A stretch of DNA of 64,000 nt from Rhodobacterales bacterium (GCA_003249215.1 QKJR01000027.1:1-64000), one strand, 5' to 3'; counted from the first letter of the stretch, positions 46,578 through 55,920 are shown. Numbers and translations are program-made. The notes: generated by a model not told the origin, from the sequence alone.

Positions 46578-47527
46578 GCGCCCACCTGCTCGGCCGCAGT
46601 CTCCGGCGTCCAGCCGCCCGCTTCGGTCATCACGAAGGCATCCGCGCATTTCTTGGCCAGCGCCCGGACCCGGCCGATATAGGCCTGCCGCTCGGTCACC
46701 GAGATCACGCCGCGCGCGTCCAAGAGGTTGAAGAGGTGCGAGGCCTTGATGCATTGGTCATAAGCCGGATGGGCCATGACGATGCGCTTGCCCGAGTTCG
46801 GATCCTCCGCCGGGAAGGCCAGCAGGCGTTCGCATTCGGCCTCGGCATCCTCGAAGTGACGCAATAGCATCTCGGTGGTGGCGCCATCGAAATTGTGGCG
46901 ACTGTATTCTTCCTCGGTCTGGCGGAAGATATCGCCATAGGTCAGCGGAATCGCCGTCTGCGGATCGTTGAAGGGCATCTGCATGACGTGGTCGATGCCC
47001 AGCACATACATCGCCAGACGTTCGAGACCATAGGTCAGCTCGCCCGAGACGGGTTTGCAATCATGCCCGCCGACCTGCTGGAAATAGGTGAACTGCGAAA
47101 CTTCCATACCATCGCACCAGACCTCCCAGCCGAGGCCCCAGGCGCCCAGCGTCGGGCTCTCCCAGTCATCCTCGACGAAGCGGATATCGTGCAGATCAAG
47201 GTCGATGCCGATCGCCTCGAGCGAGCCCAGATAGAGCGCCTGAAGATCCGGCGGGCTCGGTTTGATCAGCACCTGATATTGGTAATAGTGCTGGAGCCGG
47301 TTCGGGTTCTCGCCATAGCGGCCATCGGTCGGGCGGCGCGAGGGCTGGACATAGGCCGCAGCCCAGGGGCGCGAGCCCAGCGCGCGCAGCGTGGTGGCCG
47401 GGTGGAAGGTGCCCGCACCGACCTCCATATCATAGGGTTGCAGCACGGCGCAGCCCTTGGAGGCCCAATAGGTCATGAGCCGCAGGATGATTTCCTGAAA
47501 CGAGCGCGGGGCGGCGGGTTTGGACAT
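46574..47527 (-). CDS. glyQ: Glycyl-tRNA synthetase alpha subunit
   Basis: GlyQ, 317 residues, is the catalytic class II synthetase subunit that activates glycine. Characteristic parts are [21 protein letters not shown] (shortened motif), [34 protein letters not shown] and [19 protein letters not shown]. The length and order glyQ-glyS are standard, apart from the inserted small gene. Confidence 0.97.
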   Translation of the reverse strand: MSKPAAPRSFQEIILRLMTYWASKGCAVLQPYDMEVGAGTFHPATTLRALGSRPWAAAYVQPSRRPTDGRYGENPNRLQHYYQYQVLIKPSPPDLQALYLGSLEAIGIDLDLHDIRFVEDDWESPTLGAWGLGWEVWCDGMEVSQFTYFQQVGGHDCKPVSGELTYGLERLAMYVLGIDHVMQMPFNDPQTAIPLTYGDIFRQTEEEYSRHNFDGATTEMLLRHFEDAEAECERLLAFPAEDPNSGKRIVMAHPAYDQCIKASHLFNLLDARGVISVTERQAYIGRVRALAKKCADAFVMTEAGGWTPETAAEQVGA

Positions 47528-47699
47528 CGGACACCTCTGGCAGAAACGCCCCCTCTCTAGGCGGGAGGCGCGCGGGGGTCAACGGGCGGCAAGACGCCGG
47601 GGCGTATCGAATGGGCGGAAATCGGCGCTTTTCGGGGTGACGCGGGCGCCAGTCCTGCTAACGTGCCGCCCCGAAACGGCAATCAGGGGTGAGCTTGGT

Positions 47700-49493
47700 A
47701 TGATCAGGGTGCGGCGCGCAATTTCGACCGTGGTGGCAGCGGGGCTGATGGGGATGGTCTGGACCGGCACCAGTTGGGCCGAACCCGCCTGGGTCCAGAT
47801 CGAGGCGCAACCCTCCCTCCCCGAGGCCGAGGCACGCGCGCGCGACTGGGCGGGGACGCTGCCGAATGTGTCGGGCTTTGCGATGTCGACCGGCTGGTAT
47901 GCGATCGCGGTCGGCCCCTATGACGGGCTGGAGGCGGCCGAGGTCGAGCGGCGCGCGCTGCGCGCGGCGGGGACGATTCCGCTCGACAGTTATGTCTCGG
48001 ATGGCAAGCGCTTCCGCCAGCAATTCTGGCCCAATGGCACCGAGGTCGTGACGCCTGCGCCCGAAGCGGCGCCCGCCGCAGAAGTCGCCGCCCAACCGGC
48101 CGCGGAACCTGTGGCAGAAGCCCCGGCAGACCCCGCGCCGGTCATCGCGGAGCCCGCCCCTGCCACGGTCGAGACACTGGCCGAGTCGCGCCGGCTCGAG
48201 GCCGCGCTCTCACGCGAGGAGCGCATGGCGATCCAGTCCGCGCTCGAATGGCAGGGCTTCTATGCCTCGGCGATCGACGGCGCCTTCGGGCGCGGCACGC
48301 GGGCCTCGATCGCCGCCTGGCAGGAGGCCAACGGTGTCGAGCCGACGGGCGTTCTCGCCTCGGCGCAACAGGCGCAGCTCCTCGATGCCGTCGCCACCGA
48401 CCGCGCGGCGCTTGGCCTCACCGAGGTGACCGAAGAGCAGGCGGGGATCGCGATCACCCTGCCGCTGGGGCTGATCGAGTTCGACCATTACGACCCGCCC
48501 TTCGCACATTACCGCGCCAAGGACGGCTCGGGCGTCTCCGCGCTCCTGATCTCGGAACCCGGTGATCAGGCCACGCTCTTTGGCCTCTATGACGCGATGC
48601 AGACGCTCGAGATCGTGCCGATGGAGGGCGCCCGCACCCGCGACCGCGGCAGCTTCACCATCGAGGGCGCGAATGACCGGATCCGCTCCTACACGCAGGC
48701 CGCGCTCTCAGGCGGGCTGATCAAGGGCTTCACGCTGGTCTGGCCGGTGGCCGAGGATGCCAGAATGCAGCGCATCCTCGCCGCGATGAAATCGAGCTTC
48801 AAGCCGCTGGGCACCACCGCGCTCGACCCGACACTCGGTCAGCCGCTGGGCGTCGATCGCAGCGATCTTCTGGCCGGGCTCGAGGTGCGCAGCCCGGAAT
48901 TCGCGCGCACCGGCTTCTTCGTGACCGAGGCGGGCGCGGTGCTGACCGCTGGCGCCGGGATCGAGGCTTGCGGGCGGATCACGATCGAGGATCACGAGGC
49001 CGATCTCGCCTTTGCCGATCCGGCGGCGGGCATCGCCGTGCTGACCCCGCGCAAGCCGCTCGCCCCCGCCGCGGTCGCGCGCTTTGCCACCACCGAGCCC
49101 GGGCCGGGCGCCGATCTGGCGCTGGCGGGCTTTTCCTACCCCGAGGCGCTCTCGGCTCCGGTGATGAGCTTCGGCACGCTCTCGGCGCTGACCGGCCTCG
49201 AGGGCGAAGGTGGACAGGCGCGGCTTGCGCTGCGCACGCTGCCCGGTGACGTCGGCGGGCCGGTGCTCGATGCGACGGGGGCGGTGATGGGGATGCTGCT
49301 GCCGCTCGACACGCAGGGCGACAAGATCCTGCCCGAAGGTCTCTCGCTTGCGGTGCAGGCGGTGACGATGGCGCCGGTTCTGGCCGAGAAGGGCTTCGCG
49401 CCGCTGGCCGCCGAGATGACCGGCACCCGCGCGCCCGAGGATCTGGCCCGCGCCGCACAGGATTTCACCGTTCAGGTCGCCTGCTGGAAGTAA
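47700..49493 (+). CDS. SPOR-like/PG-binding/trypsin-like pseudoprotease
   Basis: The 597-residue exported protein has a signal peptide (about 1-27, ending SWAEP). A SPOR-like domain (about 29-105, WVQIEAQPSLPEAEARARDW, WYAIAVGPYDG) is followed by a Pro/Ala/Glu-rich linker (about 115-165) and a PG_binding_1 domain (about 172-232). The C-terminal part (about 398-590) follows the trypsin/DegP plan, but the catalytic His motif reads VLTAGAGI and the Ser motif reads GDVGGP, so at least His and Ser are missing. It is probably a cell-wall-anchored, non-catalytic binding protein. The start at 47700 begins the signal peptide. Confidence 0.72.
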   Translation: MIRVRRAISTVVAAGLMGMVWTGTSWAEPAWVQIEAQPSLPEAEARARDWAGTLPNVSGFAMSTGWYAIAVGPYDGLEAAEVERRALRAAGTIPLDSYVSDGKRFRQQFWPNGTEVVTPAPEAAPAAEVAAQPAAEPVAEAPADPAPVIAEPAPATVETLAESRRLEAALSREERMAIQSALEWQGFYASAIDGAFGRGTRASIAAWQEANGVEPTGVLASAQQAQLLDAVATDRAALGLTEVTEEQAGIAITLPLGLIEFDHYDPPFAHYRAKDGSGVSALLISEPGDQATLFGLYDAMQTLEIVPMEGARTRDRGSFTIEGANDRIRSYTQAALSGGLIKGFTLVWPVAEDARMQRILAAMKSSFKPLGTTALDPTLGQPLGVDRSDLLAGLEVRSPEFARTGFFVTEAGAVLTAGAGIEACGRITIEDHEADLAFADPAAGIAVLTPRKPLAPAAVARFATTEPGPGADLALAGFSYPEALSAPVMSFGTLSALTGLEGEGGQARLALRTLPGDVGGPVLDATGAVMGMLLPLDTQGDKILPEGLSLAVQAVTMAPVLAEKGFAPLAAEMTGTRAPEDLARAAQDFTVQVACWK

Positions 49494-49535
49494 CGCGCCC
49501 CGGCATCGGGCTTTTCATCATGCTTTTCCTGGCGC

Positions 49536-49554
49536 AAATACTCCCGCCGGAGGC
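49536..49554. repeat. Second dispersed intergenic motif (copy 2), downstream of the pseudoprotease gene
   Basis: AAATACTCCCGCCGGAGGC is the exact reverse complement of 43997-44015 and is preceded by a TTTTCCTGG stretch, as in copy 1. It lies in the gap between two convergent gene ends. Confidence 0.6.
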
Positions 49555-49563
49555 GTCCTGACC

Positions 49564-51012
49564 TCAGCCGCGCCAGAACCGCGGCAGGAAGAGCACGAAG
49601 ACCGACAGAAGTTCGAGCCGCCCGAGGAACATCCCGAAGATCATCAGCCATTTCGCAGGCGTCGGAAAGGCGTCGATCGCGCCATTGCCCGAGACCTCCG
49701 GCCCCCAGGCCGGCCCCACATTGGCAATCGCCGTCCAGGCCGCCGTCAGCGCGGTGCGCGCCTCGAGCCCGGTGAGCGAGAGCCCCACGATCAGCATCCC
49801 GAAGCTGAGGACGAAAAACGAGAAGAAGGCGATGACCGAGCCCACCACCTCGGCCTCGACCGGCCGCCCGCCATAGCGCATCTGCACGATCCGGTGCGGG
49901 CTGTAGAGACGGCGGATCTGCGCCTTGATCGCCTCGAAGAGGATCAGATAGCGGAACACCTTGACCGAACAGCCGGTCGACGAGGTGCAGCCCCCGATCA
50001 GCCCGGTGATGATCAGGATGACGAAGGCCAGATGGCCCCATTTCGTCACGTCTTCGCTGGCAAATCCGGTGCCGGTGAAGGTCGAGACCACGTTGAAGGT
50101 GACCTCGCGCAGGGTGGGCCAGAAATCGGCCTCGTGGCGTACCAGCCGATAGAGCACGATCGCCGCGATCGCATAGGCGTGCCAGCGCAGGAAGGCGCGC
50201 ACCTGCGGATCGCGCCAGAGCGGGCGCATCTGCCCCTGCGCGAGCTGCACGAAGCGGATGAAGGGCATCGCCGCGAGCAGCATGAAGACCGAGGCCGCAT
50301 ATTCCGGCGCGCCCTTGTAGGTGCCGAAACTCGCGTCGTAATTGGAAAATCCCCCGGTCGAAACGGTGGCGAGCGCATGGACCACCGCATCGAAGGGCAG
50401 CATCCCGAGCGCGATATAGACGATCCCGCAGGCCAGTGTCAGCCCGACATAGATCCGGATCAGCGCGCTCGAAATATCCATCGCGCGCGGCAGGATCTTG
50501 CCCAGCGTGTCGAAGCCTTCCGAGCGGAAGAACTGCATCCCGCCGACCTTCATCACCGGCAGGAAGATCATCGCCACGATGATGATCCCGAGCCCGCCGA
50601 GCCATTGCAGGATCGCGCGCCACAGGTTGGTGCCATAGGGCAGATCGTCGAGCGCGGGGATCGCCGTGGTGCCGGTCGTCGTCACCCCCGACATCGCCTC
50701 GAAATAGGCATCGGTAAAGCCGAGGCCCGGCGCGCCGATGATGAAGGGCAGCGCCCCGAAGGCCGGCAACGCGAGCCAGACCGACGAGGTCAGCACGAAG
50801 CTTTGTTGCAGGGTGATCGTGCGCTCGCCCTCTTCGCGCGAGGCCAGAGCGAGCAGCGCGCCCACCGTCATGGTGATCACCGAAGCCTCGACGAAGGCGC
50901 GCCAATGCGCATCCCCGCGCGCGAAATCGACCGCGGCCGGGATCAGCATCGCCAGACCCAGCACCAGGGCGAGCATTCCGATGATATAGCCCACAGGGCG
51001 CAGGTCGATCAT
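49564..51012 (-). CDS. trkH: Trk-type potassium uptake protein TrkH
   Basis: TrkH, 482 residues, is the membrane pore of the Trk K+ uptake system, built of four membrane-pore-membrane units. The selectivity-filter loops are visible at GVTTTGTTA, STGGFSNYD, TGTGFASED and AIANVGPAWG, and the conserved GGCTSSTGCSVK is found before the last unit. The start at 51012 (MIDLRPVGYIIGML) is the normal one; the longer open frame upstream is GC-rich shadow. trkA is not in the window. It is divergent from pyc. Confidence 0.93.
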   Translation of the reverse strand: MIDLRPVGYIIGMLALVLGLAMLIPAAVDFARGDAHWRAFVEASVITMTVGALLALASREEGERTITLQQSFVLTSSVWLALPAFGALPFIIGAPGLGFTDAYFEAMSGVTTTGTTAIPALDDLPYGTNLWRAILQWLGGLGIIIVAMIFLPVMKVGGMQFFRSEGFDTLGKILPRAMDISSALIRIYVGLTLACGIVYIALGMLPFDAVVHALATVSTGGFSNYDASFGTYKGAPEYAASVFMLLAAMPFIRFVQLAQGQMRPLWRDPQVRAFLRWHAYAIAAIVLYRLVRHEADFWPTLREVTFNVVSTFTGTGFASEDVTKWGHLAFVILIITGLIGGCTSSTGCSVKVFRYLILFEAIKAQIRRLYSPHRIVQMRYGGRPVEAEVVGSVIAFFSFFVLSFGMLIVGLSLTGLEARTALTAAWTAIANVGPAWGPEVSGNGAIDAFPTPAKWLMIFGMFLGRLELLSVFVLFLPRFWRG

Positions 51013-51212
51013 GCCCCCTGCTTGCCCGCGCCGCCCCCGCCCGTCAAGGGTGCCCGGCGGTGCCCGTCCGGGCGCAGGCCGCTGCGTGACGTCGCAGATG
51101 CAGGTCGTGGCACGGAGCCCGTGACGCTGGACGCGAAGGCCGGCAGGGGCGTAATCTGGCGGCGACCGGCCCCCGAACCCGCGCGCCGCTACGCGCCCGA
51201 CAGGGCCGAAAC

Positions 51213-51260
51213 TTTGCAAACTTCACGAAATTGGTCAGCTAATTTGCTCAATTTCGCAAA
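51213..51260 (+). promoter_or_regulatory. TTTGCAAA-type (ScfR/RamB-like) operator candidates before pyc
   Basis: GAAACTTTGCAAAC contains a perfect TTTGCAAA (51213-51220). A second site, TTTGC-N8-GCAAA (51243-51260), directly precedes the -35 element. The first closely matches the known RamB box (ACTTTGCAAA) of Corynebacterium, and the ScfR relatives such as PccR of Rhodobacter recognise TTTGC/GCAAA motifs. Confidence 0.5.
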
Positions 51261-51266
51261 ATAAAC

Positions 51267-51294
51267 TTGCGCCGCACCGCAGCAACGCTAGGTT
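51267..51294 (+). promoter_or_regulatory. Candidate sigma-70 promoter of pyc
   Basis: TTGCGC (51267-51272) and TAGGTT (51289-51294) are 16 bases apart, about 30 bases ahead of the pyc ATG. The -10 equals that of carA. Confidence 0.45.
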
Positions 51295-51323
51295 TGGGCA
51301 TCATCTGCCGGGGAGGTCCAAAG

Positions 51324-54300
51324 ATGTTCCGGAAAATCCTCATCGCCAACCGTGGTGAAATCGCCATCCGCGTCATGCGCGCGGCCAACGAGATGGGCAA
51401 GAAGACGGTCGCCGTCTATGCCGAGGAAGACAAGCTCTCGCTGCACCGTTTCAAGGCCGACGAGGCGTATCGCATCGGCGAGGGGCTCTCGCCCGTGGGC
51501 GCCTATCTGTCGATCCCCGAGATCATCCGGGTGGCCAAGGAATCGGGCGCCGATGCGATCCACCCGGGCTATGGGCTCCTCTCCGAGAACCCCGATTTCG
51601 TCGAGGCCTGCGCCGAGGCGGGCATCACCTTCATCGGCCCCAAGGCCGCGACGATGCGCGCGCTTGGCGACAAGGCCTCGGCCCGCCATGTGGCGATCAA
51701 GGCGGGCGTGCCGGTGATCCCGGCGACCGAGGTTCTGGGCGATGATTTCGACGCGATCAAGCGCGAGGCCGCCGAGATCGGCTATCCGCTGATGCTCAAG
51801 GCGAGCTGGGGCGGCGGCGGGCGCGGCATGCGCCCGATCATGGGGCCCGACGAGGTGATCGAGAAGGTCCGCGAGGGCCGCCGCGAGGCCGAGGCCGCCT
51901 TCGGCAATGGCGAGGGTTACCTCGAGAAGATGATCCTGCGTGCGCGCCACGTCGAGGTGCAGCTCTTGGGCGACACCCATGGCGGGCTCTATCACCTCTA
52001 TGAGCGCGACTGCACCGTTCAGCGCCGCAACCAGAAGGTCGTCGAGCGCGCCCCGGCCCCCTATCTGACCGAGGAACAACGCGCCGAGGTCTGCGCACTG
52101 GCGCTGAAAATCGGCAATGCGGTGGGCTACGAATGCGCCGGCACGGTCGAATTCCTGATGGATATGGACAGTAGCCAGTTCTATTTCATCGAGGTGAACC
52201 CGCGGGTGCAGGTCGAGCATACGGTGACCGAAGAGATCACCGGCATCGACATCGTGCAAAGCCAGATCCGCATCGCCGAGGGCGCGACCCTGGCCGAGGC
52301 GACGGGTGTTGCGAGCCAGGACGACATCAAGATCTCGGGCCATGCGGTGCAATGCCGGGTCACCACCGAAGACCCGCAGAACAATTTCATCCCCGATTAT
52401 GGCCGCCTGACCGCCTATCGCTCGGCCACCGGCATGGGGATCCGCCTCGATGGCGGCACGGCCTATGCCGGCGGCGTCATCACGCGCTATTATGACAGCC
52501 TTCTGGTGAAGGTCACCGCCTGGGCCCCGACCCCCGATGCGGCGATCCACCGGATGGACCGGGCCTTGCGCGAATTCCGGATCCGCGGCGTCTCGACCAA
52601 CATCGACTTCGTCATCAACCTGCTCAAGCATCCGACCTTCCTGGACATGAGCTATACGACGAAGTTCATCGACACCACGCCGGACCTGTTCCACTTCAAG
52701 AAGCGGCGCGACCGGGCGACCAAGATCCTCACCTATATCGCCGATATTTCGGTCAACGGTCACCCCGAGACGGCCGGCCGCCCGAAACCCCATGCCGAGG
52801 CGAAGCCCCCGCGCCTGCCGCCGGTGACGGGCCCGGTGGTGCCGGGCACCCGCGATCTGCTGGAGACGCAGGGGCCGAAGGCGGTCGCCGACTGGATGCT
52901 GGCACAAAAGAAGCTCCTGCTGACCGACACGACGATGCGCGACGGGCACCAGTCGCTGCTCGCCACGCGGATGCGTTCGATCGACATGATCAAGGCCGCG
53001 CCGCTTTATGCCAGCAACCTCTCGGGCCTCTTCTCGGTCGAATGCTGGGGCGGCGCGACCTTCGACGTGGCCTATCGCTTCTTGCAGGAATGCCCCTGGC
53101 AGCGCCTGCGCGACATCCGCGCGCAGATGCCCAACATCCTGACGCAGATGCTGCTGCGCGCCTCGAACGGGGTGGGCTACACCAACTACCCGGATAACGT
53201 CGTGCAGTTCTTCGTGGGCCAGGCGGCGAAATCCGGCGTCGACGTGTTCCGCGTCTTCGACAGCCTGAACTGGGTCGAGAACATGCGCGTGGCGATGGAT
53301 GCGGTCGTTGAGGCGAACAAGATCTGCGAGGGCACGATCTGCTACACCGGCGACATCCTGAACCCGGATCGGGCGAAATACGACCTCAAGTATTACGTCG
53401 CGATGGGCAAGGAGCTCGAGGCCGCGGGCGCGCATGTGCTGGGGCTCAAGGACATGGCGGGGCTTCTGAAACCCGCCGCCGCGCGGGCGCTGATCAAGGC
53501 CTTGAAGGAAGAGGTCGGCCTGCCGATCCATTTCCACACGCATGACACGAGCGGCATTGCCGGGGCGACGGTTCTGGCCGCGGCCGATGCCGGCGTCGAT
53601 GCGGTCGATGCGGCGATGGATGCGTTCAGTGGCGGCACTTCGCAGCCCTGCCTCGGCTCGATCGTCGAGGCGGTGGCGCATACCGAGCGCGACACAGGCC
53701 TCGATATCGGTGCGATCCGGATGATGTCGAACTATTGGGAGGGCGTGCGCCACCAATATGCGGCCTTTGAAAGCGGGCTCGAGGCGCCGGCCTCCGAGGT
53801 CTATCTGCACGAGATGCCCGGCGGTCAGTTCACCAACCTCAAGGCGCAGGCGCGCAGCCTCGGCCTCGAGGAGCGCTGGCACGAGGTGGCGCAGGCCTAT
53901 GCCGACGCCAACCAGATCTTCGGCGATATCGTCAAGGTCACGCCGTCCTCGAAGGTCGTGGGCGACATGGCTCTGATGATGGTGGCGCAGGGGCTTTCCA
54001 AGGCCGACGTGCTCGACCCGGCCAAGGATGTCGCCTTCCCCGATTCGGTGATCGACATGCTCAAGGGCAATCTTGGCCAGCCCCCCGGCGGCTGGCCCGC
54101 GGGGATCGTGGCCAAGGTGCTCAAGGGCGAGACCGCCTCGACCGAGCGCCCCGGCAAGCATCTGCCCGCGGTCGATCTCGAGGAGACGCGCGCGAAGCTT
54201 TCGGCCGAGCTCAACGGCTACAAGGTCGATGACGAGGATCTCGCGGGGTATCTGATGTATCCCAAGGTCTTCCTCGATTACATGGGCCGGCACCGCCTCT

Positions 54301-54758
54301 ATGGCCCGGTGCGCACCCTGCCGACGCCCGTCTTCTTCTACGGGATGAAGCAGGGCGACGAGATCTCGGCCGAGATCGACCCCGGCAAGACGCTTGAGAT
54401 CCGCTATCAGACGATGAGCGAGGTCGACGAGGCGGGCGAGGTGAAGGTCTTCTTCGAGCTGAACGGCCAGCCCCGCGCGGTGCGGGTACCCAACCGTCTG
54501 GCCAAGGCCGCGACCAAGGCGAAACCCAAGGCCGATCCGGCCAATGCCGCCCATATCGGTGCGCCGATGCCGGGCGTCGTGGCCTCGATCGCGGTGAGCG
54601 TCGGGCAGAAGATCCATGCGGGCGATCTGCTGCTCACGATCGAGGCGATGAAGATGGAAACCGGGATCCACGCCGACCGCGAGGCGGTGGTGAAGGCGCT
54701 GCATGTGACGCCCGGCGCCCAGATCGACGCCAAGGATCTGCTGATCGAGCTCGAATGA
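51324..54758 (+). CDS. pyc: Pyruvate carboxylase
   Basis: The 1144-residue single-chain biotin enzyme makes oxaloacetate from pyruvate and bicarbonate with ATP, refilling the TCA cycle. It has a biotin carboxylase domain (about 1-450; LKASWGGGGRGMR, EVNPRVQVEHTVTE), a carboxyltransferase barrel (about 530-800; TTMRDGHQSLLATRMR, ECWGGATFDVAYRFL, HFHTHDTSG), and a C-terminal biotinyl domain with K1110 in EAMKMETG. The start at 51324 (MFRKILIANRGEIA) follows GGGGAGG. A terminator follows. It works at the same pyruvate/PEP node as the PPDK homologue. Confidence 0.98.
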   Translation: MFRKILIANRGEIAIRVMRAANEMGKKTVAVYAEEDKLSLHRFKADEAYRIGEGLSPVGAYLSIPEIIRVAKESGADAIHPGYGLLSENPDFVEACAEAGITFIGPKAATMRALGDKASARHVAIKAGVPVIPATEVLGDDFDAIKREAAEIGYPLMLKASWGGGGRGMRPIMGPDEVIEKVREGRREAEAAFGNGEGYLEKMILRARHVEVQLLGDTHGGLYHLYERDCTVQRRNQKVVERAPAPYLTEEQRAEVCALALKIGNAVGYECAGTVEFLMDMDSSQFYFIEVNPRVQVEHTVTEEITGIDIVQSQIRIAEGATLAEATGVASQDDIKISGHAVQCRVTTEDPQNNFIPDYGRLTAYRSATGMGIRLDGGTAYAGGVITRYYDSLLVKVTAWAPTPDAAIHRMDRALREFRIRGVSTNIDFVINLLKHPTFLDMSYTTKFIDTTPDLFHFKKRRDRATKILTYIADISVNGHPETAGRPKPHAEAKPPRLPPVTGPVVPGTRDLLETQGPKAVADWMLAQKKLLLTDTTMRDGHQSLLATRMRSIDMIKAAPLYASNLSGLFSVECWGGATFDVAYRFLQECPWQRLRDIRAQMPNILTQMLLRASNGVGYTNYPDNVVQFFVGQAAKSGVDVFRVFDSLNWVENMRVAMDAVVEANKICEGTICYTGDILNPDRAKYDLKYYVAMGKELEAAGAHVLGLKDMAGLLKPAAARALIKALKEEVGLPIHFHTHDTSGIAGATVLAAADAGVDAVDAAMDAFSGGTSQPCLGSIVEAVAHTERDTGLDIGAIRMMSNYWEGVRHQYAAFESGLEAPASEVYLHEMPGGQFTNLKAQARSLGLEERWHEVAQAYADANQIFGDIVKVTPSSKVVGDMALMMVAQGLSKADVLDPAKDVAFPDSVIDMLKGNLGQPPGGWPAGIVAKVLKGETASTERPGKHLPAVDLEETRAKLSAELNGYKVDDEDLAGYLMYPKVFLDYMGRHRLYGPVRTLPTPVFFYGMKQGDEISAEIDPGKTLEIRYQTMSEVDEAGEVKVFFELNGQPRAVRVPNRLAKAATKAKPKADPANAAHIGAPMPGVVASIAVSVGQKIHAGDLLLTIEAMKMETGIHADREAVVKALHVTPGAQIDAKDLLIELE

Positions 54759-54794
54759 GCCCCGCCCCGGCGACGGGGCCCCGAAAATGCGGCG

Positions 54795-54824
54795 GGGGCG
54801 GTGCGACAAAGGCGCCGCCCCTTT
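54795..54824 (+). terminator. Terminator after pyc
   Basis: The stem GGGGCGGTGC/GCGCCGCCCC (one G-T type mismatch) with a seven-base loop is followed by TTT, 36 bases after the stop codon. Confidence 0.7.
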
Positions 54825-54912
54825 CGCTTGCCGAGCCAACGCTCTTGCCCTGCGGGCGTGAACGACTAGGCTCACCCCTTCACCCACCCCGCGACCTGGC
54901 CAAGGATTTCCG

Positions 54913-55287
54913 ATGATCACCGCCTATTACGCGCTGCCGCTGGTGGCGCTCTATATCTTCCTCTCCGTCCATGTGGTGAAGTTCCGCAAGGCCCATCACG
55001 TCTCGATCGGCGATGGCGGGCATGAGGATCTCGCGCTGCGGATGCGCACCCATGGCAACTGGTCGGAATATGCGCCGCTCGGCCTGATCGTGCTGGCGCT
55101 GGCCGAGCTTTCGGGCGTCTGGCCGCTCCTCGTGCATCTGTGCGGGCTGGCGCTTCTGGCCGGGCGCGCACTGCATGCCTGGGGGCTTGGCTTCGGTGGG
55201 CCGCTCGGGGCGCGCGTCGCGGGGATGGCGCTCACCTTCCTCGCGCTCGCCCTTGCCTCCCTCGCCGCGGTGATCGCGAGCTTCTGA
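54913..55287 (+). CDS. MAPEG-family membrane protein
   Basis: The 124-residue protein has four membrane segments of the MAPEG family (membrane-associated eicosanoid/glutathione metabolism). The typical patch is VVKFRKAHHVSIGDGGHEDLALRMRTHGNWSEYAPL (about 22-57), shared with bacterial YecN-like proteins. Glutathione-linked detoxification is the family expectation; the substrate is unknown. It is preceded by the pyc terminator and convergent with the CsbD gene. Confidence 0.85.
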   Translation: MITAYYALPLVALYIFLSVHVVKFRKAHHVSIGDGGHEDLALRMRTHGNWSEYAPLGLIVLALAELSGVWPLLVHLCGLALLAGRALHAWGLGFGGPLGARVAGMALTFLALALASLAAVIASF

Positions 55288-55313
55288 GCCCGCCCGCCCC
55301 AAAGAGCCAAGCA

Positions 55314-55337
55314 AAAGGGGGGCCTTTGCCCCCCTTT
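55314..55337. terminator. Bidirectional terminator between MAPEG and CsbD genes
   Basis: AAAGGGGGG-N6-CCCCCCTTT forms a perfect 9-bp stem with A/T tracts on both sides, placed between two convergent genes. Confidence 0.8.
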
Positions 55338-55373
55338 CGTCCAAACCGCGCCGCGACGTGGCCCGCGACCGGA

Positions 55374-55571
55374 TCAGAGCGCGTCGATGAAGTCCTCGAC
55401 TTCCTTCTTCGCGGCCTCTTTCGTTTTGCCGTATTTCTGCTGCACGAGGCCTTCGAGGCGCTCGCGGTTGCCCGCGACCTGATCGACCTCGTCATCGGTC
55501 AGCTCGCCCCATTTGGCGCGCACCGTGCCCTTGGCTTCTTTCCATTTGCCTTCAAGGATGTCCTTGTTCAT
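55374..55571 (-). CDS. CsbD-family stress-response protein
   Basis: The 65-residue, highly charged CsbD-like protein reads MNKDILEGKWKEAKGTVRAKWGELTDDE and then a Lys/Glu-rich helical tail. The family is induced by general stress in many bacteria; the molecular role is unknown. The start at 55571 follows an AGGAGGACCG ribosome site. Confidence 0.88.
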   Translation of the reverse strand: MNKDILEGKWKEAKGTVRAKWGELTDDEVDQVAGNRERLEGLVQQKYGKTKEAAKKEVEDFIDAL

Positions 55572-55679
55572 CGCTCGGTCCTCCTGATGCTGCGCGGGGC
55601 CCATCCCCGCTTCCCCCTCTCAACCCGCAGCCCGCGCCCGGGGTTCCCCAAGATTTTCCGACAGCCCTGAATTTTTCCC

Positions 55680-55707
55680 TTGCAGCCCTTCGCCCGATCT
55701 CCTAAAT
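55680..55707 (+). promoter_or_regulatory. Candidate promoter of the tRNA-Gly pair
   Basis: TTGCAG (55680-55685) and CTAAAT (55702-55707) are separated by 16 bases, about 22 bases ahead of the first tRNA-Gly. Confidence 0.4.
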
Positions 55708-55728
55708 CCCCCTCCACCGAACCGGTGC

Positions 55729-55803
55729 GCGGGCGTAGCTCAGGGGTAGAGCATAACCTTGCCAAGGTTAGGGTCGTGAGTTCGAATCTCATCGCCCGCT
55801 CCA
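55729..55803 (+). tRNA. tRNA-Gly (anticodon GCC), copy 1
   Basis: The 75-base sequence has acceptor stem GCGGGCG/CGCCCGC, D-arm GCTCAGGGGTAGAGC, anticodon arm TAACC-TTGCCAA-GGTTA (anticodon GCC), T-arm GTTCGAATC and encoded CCA. Confidence 0.97.
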
Positions 55804-55836
55804 GTTCGGACACCCGGCCTTCGGGCCAGCCAGGAT

Positions 55837-55911
55837 GCGGGCGTAGCTCAGGGGTAGAGCATAACCTTGCCAAGGTTAGGGTCGTGAGTTCGAATCTCAT
55901 CGCCCGCTCCA
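55837..55911 (+). tRNA. tRNA-Gly (anticodon GCC), copy 2
   Basis: This sequence is identical over all 75 bases to the first copy, from which it is separated by 33 bases holding a small GGCC-TTC-GGGCC hairpin. The pair is probably one transcript ending at the terminator ten bases on. Confidence 0.97.
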
Positions 55912-55920
55912 ACGAAAACA

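Noticed and set aside
51288-54920. 1210-codon open frame antisense to pyruvate carboxylase
   Set aside because: It is an uninterrupted shadow frame caused by GC-rich codon use. The translation is Arg/His/Asp-rich with no family motif, and the sense gene is certain. Similar long antisense frames over the ABC operon (501-2984), the RTX gene (5390-8200) and 19285-22188 were rejected for the same reason.
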